In this document: positions 57,413-64,000 of the stretch, one piece after another
Numbering within the stretch: position 1 is the first letter of the stretch
How the letters are laid out: each line of letters opens with the position of its first letter
Assembly (NCBI RefSeq): GCF_010730195.1
Contig: NZ_AP022613.1
Coordinates: forward strand, 4,216,001 to 4,280,000
Source of the DNA: Mycobacterium conspicuum
GTDB taxonomy: Bacteria; Actinomycetota; Actinomycetes; Mycobacteriales; Mycobacteriaceae
Direction of reading: 5' to 3'
Length of the DNA stretch: 64,000 bases
Made by a program: the position numbers and the translations under genes
Notes under the pieces: generated by a model
Told to the model about the DNA's origin: nothing
What the model saw: the letters and a program-made list of their open reading frames with translations, nothing else
Database searches by the model: none

Positions 57413-60400
57413 TCAGGCGGTCTGGCCGGGGTTACCCGCGCCCATACCCGTGAGCTGATGACCGCCCTTCCCGCCACCGCCCGGAGTGCTGCCGCCGAGG
57501 CCGCCGTTGTTGAAGAGCGCATTGCCGGCGCCGCCGGCGCCGCCCGCCCCGCCGCCCGAGATGGTGCCATCGCCGCCTGCGACGCCGTCGCCGAAGATCC
57601 CGGGCCCGTTGTAGGTCCCGCCGCCGCCGCCACCGCCGCCGTTACCGGCGCCGCCCGATCCGCCGGCGCCGCCACCAAACGACGCGGGCTGACCCGAACC
57701 GGTGGTCGTTGCGCGGCCGCCGTCGCCACCGGCACCGGCGGCAGCGCTGCCGTCGCCGCCGGCACCGCCGGCACCACCACCGCCGCCGGCAGCGATGTTG
57801 AACTTGGCGAGGCCGCCGGCACCTCCGCCGCCCCCGCCGCCGCCGTGACCGCCGGTGCCGAAAAGGCCGCCCGCGCCGGCGCCGCCGCCGCCGCCGTCGC
57901 CGCCGCTGCCCGTGGCGGCATCGGTGCCCGTGGTGGCCGCGGTGCCGCCAAGGCCGCCGCCTCCGCCGTTGCCGCCGACGGCGGCGGTGCCGCCGCTGCC
58001 ACCGCTGCCGGCATTGCCGCCGTTGCCACCGGCGCCGCCGCCACCGCCCCCGCCGCCCCAGACCTCGTTATTGGAGGCCGAGGTGGTGGTGTTGTCGCCA
58101 CCGTCGCCGCCGGTGCCGCCGTCGCCGCCGGCGCCGCCGTTGCCATTGGTGCCCGCACCGCCGGTGTCTCCGCCGGCGCCACCGGTACCGCCCCGACCGC
58201 CGTCGCCGCCCTGGCCGCCGATGCTTAGGTCGGCGCCGCTGGTCCTGGCGCCGCCATTGCCGCCGTTGCCGCCCAGGCCACCCGCGCCGCCATTGCCTGC
58301 GGTGCCGGTGGCGCCGCCGGAGTTACCTCCGGTGCCGCCGGCGCCGCCGTCGCCGGCGGCACCGCCTTGGGTGCCCAGGCCGTCGACACCGGCGCCGCCG
58401 TTGCCGCCGCGCCCGCCGTCGCCGGCGTTGCCGCCGTTGCCGTCGGTGCCCGCGTTGCCGGCGCCGGCGCCGGCCGCCCCGCCGGTGCCGCCGTCGCCGC
58501 CGTTGCCGCCGGCTCTGCCGTCGGTGCCGTCGCCGTTGTAGATGACGCCGTTCGGGTCGCCGGGGGCGCCGTCGCCGCCGTCGCCGCCGTCCCCGCCGTT
58601 GCCGCCATTGCCGACGGTGCCGTTGGTCCCGGTGGCGTCGATGGCCGCGCCGCCCTGGCCGCCGGTGCCGCCCTTGCCGCCATTTCCGGCGGGGCCGGGC
58701 GTGGAGGCGGGCCCGCCGGAGGCGCCGCCGTTACCGCCGTCGCCGCCATTGCCGGCGGCCCCGCCGTGCCCGCCGGTGCCGCCGAAGCCGGCCGCGCCGC
58801 CGGCGCCACCGTTGCCGCCCAGGCCGCCGTCGCTGCCGCTGGCGGCGGCGCCGCCGCCGGTGCCGTCGCTCCCGGGGGTGGCGTTGCCGCCGTTGCCGCC
58901 ATGGCCGCCGTCACCGCCGGCGCCGCCGTTGCCGGCGGGCCCGGTGCCCGACCCGGCGCCGCCGTCGCCGCCGGCACCACCGGCGCCGGCCGTGCCCGCG
59001 CTGGCGGCGATATCGGCCGGGCCGTTTTCGTCGCCACCGTCCCCGGCCGCGCCGCCGTCGCCGCCGGCGCCGCCGTTGCCTGCGGTGCCGCCTGAGCCCA
59101 CCGCGGAGGCGCCCTGGCCGCCTTGGCCGCCTTGGCCGCCGTTGCCGCCATGGCCGCCGTTGCCGACGTTGACGGCGTCGCCGCCGCTGCCACCGGCGCC
59201 GGCGTCGCCGCCGTCGCCGCCGTTGCCCGAGGCGCCGCCGAGCCCGCCGGTTCCGACCTGGCCGCCGTCGCCGCCGGCGCCGCCCGCGCCGCCGTCGCCG
59301 CCGGCGTTGCCGATGTTGCCGGAGCTGCCGGCGCCGGCGCCACCCGCGCCGCCGGCGCCGCCCGCGCCGCCGTTGCCGCCGTCGCCGTTGGTGGTGATGC
59401 CGTACTGGCCGCCGTAGCCCTTGCCGCCACCGCCACCGGCGCCGCCGTTGCCGCCGGTGGAACCGGTGCCGTCGACGCCCGCGCCGCCGGCGCCACCGGC
59501 GCCGCCGTCACCGCCGTGGCCGGCGTTTCCGGTGCCGGCCGGGCCCACGTTGGAGACCCCGGCCGAGGCGCCGTCACCCCCGTCGCCACCGACGCCGCCC
59601 TTGCCCGCGGTGCCGCCGTTGTCCTGGCTACCGCCGGCGCCGCCCTGGCCGCCGGCACCGCCGTTGCCGCCGTTGCCGCTGGTGCCGGTGTTGCCGGCGC
59701 CGTCGCCACCGAAGCCGCCGTCGCCGCCGTTGCCGCCGGCGCCGCCGTCCGCACCGCTGAGGGCCGGGGCGTCGGCGCCGTCCCCGCCGGCGCCGCCGTC
59801 GGCCGCGTTGCCGCCGTTGCCGTCGGTTCCGCCGGTGCCGCCCGTGCCGCCCTGGCCGCCGGAGCCGCCGCTCTCGCCTTGGAAGTTCACCGGGGGGCTA
59901 CCGCCGACCGCCCCGCCGATGTTGCCGTCGCCGCCGGTGCCACCCTGGCCGCCGTCGCCGGCGTTGCCCGCGGTCCCGCCGGTGCCGCCGGTGCCGGTGT
60001 CGCCGCCGTTGCCGCCCTGGCCGCCGTCGCCGCCCTGGCCGCCGACCAGGCCCAGGCTTATTCCGCCGCTTTCACCGCCGTCGCCGCCGGCACCGCCGGT
60101 ACCGCCCTGCCCGCCGCTGCCGTTCGTGCCGACACCCGTGTTCGATCCGCCGACCCCGCCGGCGCCGCCGGTGCCGCCGCTGCCGCCATCGCCACCGTTG
60201 CTGGTCGCGTTGAAGCTCCCGCCGCCGTCGCCGCCGTCACCGGCGTCGCCGCCGGCACCGCCGCTGCCCGCCGCGCCGGTGGTCGGGTCGCCCGCGGCAC
60301 CGCCCTGGCCGCCCTGGCCGCCGTCACCGCCGGTGCCGCCGGTGCCGCCGAACCCGTCGCCGGCGGCGCTGCCGCCGGTGCCGCCCTGGCCGCCGACCCC

Positions 60401-63400
60401 GCCCTGGCCGCCGTCACCGCCGGTGGTGCCGGCGCCGCCGTTGCCGGCATCGCCGCCCTGCCCGCCCTGACCACCGTCGCCGGCGTCGCCACCGGCGGCG
60501 CCGTTGCCGGCGCCCGAGCCGCCGGCGCCGCCCTGCCCGCCCTGACCGCCCTGGCCGCCGTTGCCGTTGGTGCCCCCGGCGCCCCCGGCGTCGCCGCCGG
60601 TTCCGCCCGCCCCGGCGTCGCCGCCGTCGCCTCCGGCGTCGCCGGTGCCGGCGGCGCCGTCCGCGCCCTGCCCGCCATTGCCACCGGCCCCGGCGTTGCC
60701 GCCGTTGCCCGCCGCGCCGCCGGTACCGCCGCTGCCGGCCGGGCCGCCCTGGCCGCCGTCACCGCCGTCGCCGCCGTGACCGCCGTCGCCGGCCTCACCC
60801 GCGGTGTCGGCGGTGCCCGAGGCGCCGTTGCCGCCGTGGCCGCCCGCGCCGCCGCTGCCGCCGTCGCCGTTGGTGCCTGCCGGGCTGCCGGCGTTGCCGC
60901 CCTGGCCGCCGTTGCCGCCGTAGCCGGCGCTGCCGCCGTCGTTGCCGGTGCCGGCCCCGGCGTCGGCACCGTTGCCGCCGCTGCCGCCGTCACCGGCGTT
61001 GCCGGCGTCACCGCCGAAGCCACCGCTGCCGCCGTGCCCGCCGTCACCGCGCCCACCGGCGTTGTCGGTAATGCCATTGCCGCCGGCCCCGCCCTGGCCG
61101 CCATTGCCACCATTGCCGTCGGTGGCGTTGGCATCACCGGCGTGGCCGCCCACCCCGCCGTCGCCGCCCTGACCGCCAGAGCCGCCCGTCGGGTCGGTCG
61201 CGTCACCATCGGCGCCCGCCCCGCCATTGCCGCCATTGCCGGCGTTGCCGCCGGCGCCGGCGGCGCCCGCAGTGCCGGGGCTGGTGTTCGCGACTCCGCC
61301 GTTGCCGCCGTCGCCGCCGCCGCCGCCCTGGCCGGCGGTGCCGTGACTGCCGCTCGCACCGCCCTGGCCGCCGTCGGCGCCCGCGCCGCCCGCCCCGGCG
61401 GCACCGTTGGTTCCACCAGCATCGACGGTGACGCCGCCGTCGCCGCCGTGACCGCCGCCACCACCGGACCCGGCGTTGCCGCCGGCGCCGCCATACCCGG
61501 GAGCGTCGCCGCCCGCGCCGCCCTGGGCGCCGTCGCCGCCTCGGCCGCCGGTACCACCGGTGCCGCCGACGCCGGCCGCCCCGCCGTTGCCGCCGGCGCC
61601 GCCGGTGCCGCCATCGCCGCCCAGGCCGGCGTAGCCGGCGGCGCCGTCGCTGCCGACGGCGGTGTCGCCGCCATCGCCGCCGGCGCCCGCGGTGCCGCCG
61701 TTACCGCCCGCGCCGCCCTGACCGCCGACCGGCCCGGCGCCGCCGGCGCCGCCGGCGCCGCCGTTGCCGCCGGTGCCCCCGAAGCCGCTGGAGCCGCCGG
61801 AGCCGGTGGCGACACCGCCCACCCCGGCGTCACCGCCCGCGCCGCCGTTACCGCCGGCACCGGCCGCCCCGGCGCCCGCGGAGCCACCTGCGCCGCCCAG
61901 GCCGCCGCGACCGCCGTTGCCGCCGTTGCCGCCTATTCCCTGGTCACCGCCATCCCCGCCGGCCGCACCGGCGCCCGCCGCGCCGCCATCGCCGCCGTTG
62001 CCCGCGTTGCCGCCTCCGATATTGGAGCCAACGGTGCCCGCCGCGCCGCCGGCGCCCCCGTTACCGCCGTTGCCGCCGTTGCCGCCGGCCTGGCCGGTGC
62101 CGCCATCGGCGGTGTCGGAGGCGCCGAATGCACCGTCGCCGCCGTGCCCGCCCCGGCCGCCGTTGCCGCCGTTGCCGGCGGTGCCGCTCGAGCCTCCAGC
62201 GTTGCCGCCGGTGCCGCCCGCGCCGCCGTTGCCGGCGGTTGCGCCGTCGTGACCCGCCAGGCCGGGGTTGCCGTCGCCGCCGTTGCCGCCGTCGCCGGCG
62301 TTGCCGCCGTTGCCGACGGTGCCGGTGCCGCTCAGGCCGCCGGTGCCGGCCGCGCCGCCCGAGCCGCCGTTACCGCCCGAGCCACCGTCGCCGGCCTGCG
62401 TGTCGTTGCCGCCGCCGGTGCCGCCGTGGCCGCCGTCCCCGCCGTTGCCCCCGTTGCCGTTGCTGCCGCCGGGGCTGCCCGCGTTGCCGCCGACACCGCC
62501 GTTACCACCGGCGCCGCCCTTGCCGCCGTCGCTGCCGTCGGCGAAGCTGCCGACCGGGGCATCGGCGCCGTCGCCGCCCTTGCCGCCGTCGCCGGCGTTG
62601 CCGCCGTTGCCGCCCACCCCGCCGGTGCCGGCGTTGCCGCCGTCCCCGCCGTTGCCGCCTTGACCGCCATTGGAGCCGTCGGCGCCGGTGCCGGGGTTGC
62701 CGCCGTCACCGCCGGCGCCGCCGTTGCCGCCGTTGCCGTTGGTGGCGGTGGCGCCACCGGCATTGCCACCCACACCGCCGGTGCCGCCGTCACCGCCGGA
62801 GTTGGCCGAGCTGCCGCCGTTGCCGCCGCCGCCCGCGTTGCCGCCGTTGCCGTCGGTGCCGCCGATGCCGCCGGTTCCGGCCGCGCCGCCGTTGCCGCCG
62901 TCACCGCCGCCCCTGTTGTTGCTCTGCGCCGCCGTCGGTCTGGTGCCGCCGGCGCCGCCGCTGCCGCCATTGCCGTTATCGTTGGGTTCTGCTGGTTGCC
63001 GCCGGTGCCGCCCTGGCCACTGTTGTTATCGCTGCCGGCGTCGCTGTCCCTGGTCTCTGGCGGTCCTGCTGTTACCATCACCGCCGTTGCCGGCGTTGCC
63101 ACCGTGGCCGCTGGCGCCCGCGGTCCCGGAGGCACCGCCAGCGCTGCCGCCCTGACCACCGGCGCCGCCGTTGCCGCCCTGACCACCGGCATCCCCACTG
63201 CCGGCCGCGCCCGCCGCGCCGCTACCACCGGCGCCGCCGGCCCCGCCGTTACCGCCGTTGCCCACCACGCCGCCGCTGCCACCCGAGCCGGCCGCGCCCC
63301 CGGCGCCGCCATCCCCACCGGCGCCGCCGTTACCGCCGGCCGCCCCCGACGCCGCGCCCGGGTCACCGGCCGCGTCATAGCCCGCACCGCCGGTGCCGGC

Positions 63401-64000
63401 CTGACCGCCGTTGCCGCCGTTGCCGTTGCTCGCGCCGGCGCCACCGGCGTCGCCGCCGCGCCCACCGGCGCCCCCATTACCGGCGTTGCCGCCATCGGGG
63501 TGTGCGGCCGTACCGGTCAGCCCGTCGCCGCCCGCACCGCCGTCACCGGCATCACCGCCGTTGCCCGCAGTACCACCGGTACCGACCGCGCCCGCGCTCC
63601 CACCGTTGCCGCCGTTGCCGCCGGCGCCCCCGGCACCGGCGGTGGTGTCACCCGCCGCACCATCGCCGCCCGCGCCGCCGGCTCCGCCATCACCGCCGCT
63701 ACCGCTGGCCCCGCCCGCGCCCCCGGCGCTGCCGCCCACGCCGCCGGCGCCGCCGTTACCGCCGGCCCCACCGTCATCGCCGCTGAACGCGCCGCGGTCC
63801 GCACCCGCGCCACCGGCGCCGCCATCGCCGGCATCCCCGCCGTTGCCCACCGCCCCGCCGACACCGCCGCTACCGGCCGCCCCGCCGACACCGCCGTTAC
63901 CCCCGGCGCCGCCGTCACCGCCCGCGCCGCTGCCCCCCGAAACCGGGACGCCCGAACCGCCATCACCACCATGTCCGCCGACACCGCCGGCACCGCCGCT
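57413..64000 (-). pseudogene. PE_PGRS family gene 3 (3' part; N-terminus outside window; frame disrupted near 63.0 kb)
   Basis: A very long Gly-Gly-Asn/Ala PGRS region reads on the minus strand from the right edge to a stop at 57413, ending GGHQLTGMGAGNPGQTA. The PE domain lies beyond base 64000. Reading leftward from the edge, the frame stays open to a TAA at 63026-63028. The next 25-30 codons make PGRS-like sense only in another frame (SDNNSGQGGTGGNQQ), and from about 62985 the original frame resumes (NDNGNGGSGGAGG) and stays open for more than 1850 codons. Two compensating indels about 70 bases apart explain this. Either the gene is truncated at 63026 in this strain or the assembly has local errors, which are common in PGRS DNA. 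Confidence 0.8.

Noticed and set aside
57413..62773. CRISPR-like or satellite-type short repeats
   Set aside because: The short period is the codon-level GGX repeat of a PGRS protein. There are no constant repeats with unique spacers and no cas genes.

Overview
This window is chromosomal DNA of a slow-growing Mycobacterium. The evidence is high GC coding sequence, many genes that match the Mycobacterium tuberculosis block Rv1252c-Rv1286 in protein and order (read backwards here), three PE_PGRS genes, one PPE gene, a REP13E12-type HNH gene and several GTG-started, 4-base-overlapping (NTGA) gene pairs. The presence of PE_PGRS genes argues for the M. kansasii/M. marinum/M. gordonae/M. tuberculosis side of the slow growers rather than the M. 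avium complex (inference from family distribution; no search was possible). Mtb equivalents below come from remembered gene order and protein features.

Layout. 1-3.2 kb: sulfate activation genes (cysN fragment, cysD), a vapBC toxin-antitoxin pair, a hotdog thioesterase and the beta-carbonic anhydrase canA. 3.2-8.6 kb: a four-gene peptide ABC importer (oppBCDA). 8.6-9.3 kb: tandem copies of a palindromic intergenic repeat, seen again at 37.75 kb. 9.3-16 kb: on the minus strand, an S33-type hydrolase, a GMC oxidoreductase and an SbcC/SbcD-like (or YhaN/YhaO-like) pair. 16.3-23.1 kb: 13E12 HNH gene, SixA-like phosphatase, lipoproteins lprC/lprB and a heterodimeric ABC exporter. 23.2-29 kb: a secreted C39-like protease, embR and two tandem PknH-type kinases with near-identical catalytic domains but different sensor domains. 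29-32.7 kb: an Rv1265-position gene, a class III adenylyl cyclase, amidase amiB2 and a HIT hydrolase. 32.8-36.7 kb: a 1289-residue double GGDEF/EAL membrane protein. 36.7-42.8 kb: luciferase-like oxidoreductase, FAD monooxygenase, uracil-DNA glycosylase udgB, the efflux pump tap and a glycolate-oxidase-type dehydrogenase. 42.8-47.7 kb: PE_PGRS gene 1. 47.8-55.3 kb: cyp130-tetR, an orphan PPE gene, a siderophore-interacting reductase under an apparent IdeR box, a membrane acyltransferase, deaD and lprE. 55.5-64 kb: PE_PGRS gene 2, split by an in-frame TAG, and PE_PGRS gene 3, which runs off the right edge and shows a local frame disruption.

Functional links. The window is rich in signalling: FHA regulator plus two receptor kinases, cAMP synthesis, c-di-GMP turnover and a phosphohistidine phosphatase. 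It is also rich in envelope functions: peptide import, lipid-type export, lipoproteins and PE/PPE proteins. Genes without a counterpart in the remembered Mtb order (vapBC and thioesterase, S33 hydrolase, 13E12, C39 protease, second kinase, GGDEF/EAL, luciferase-like enzyme, PE/PPE genes, siderophore reductase) sit as separate insertions between conserved genes. I saw no tRNA, rRNA, CRISPR array, integrase or transposase.
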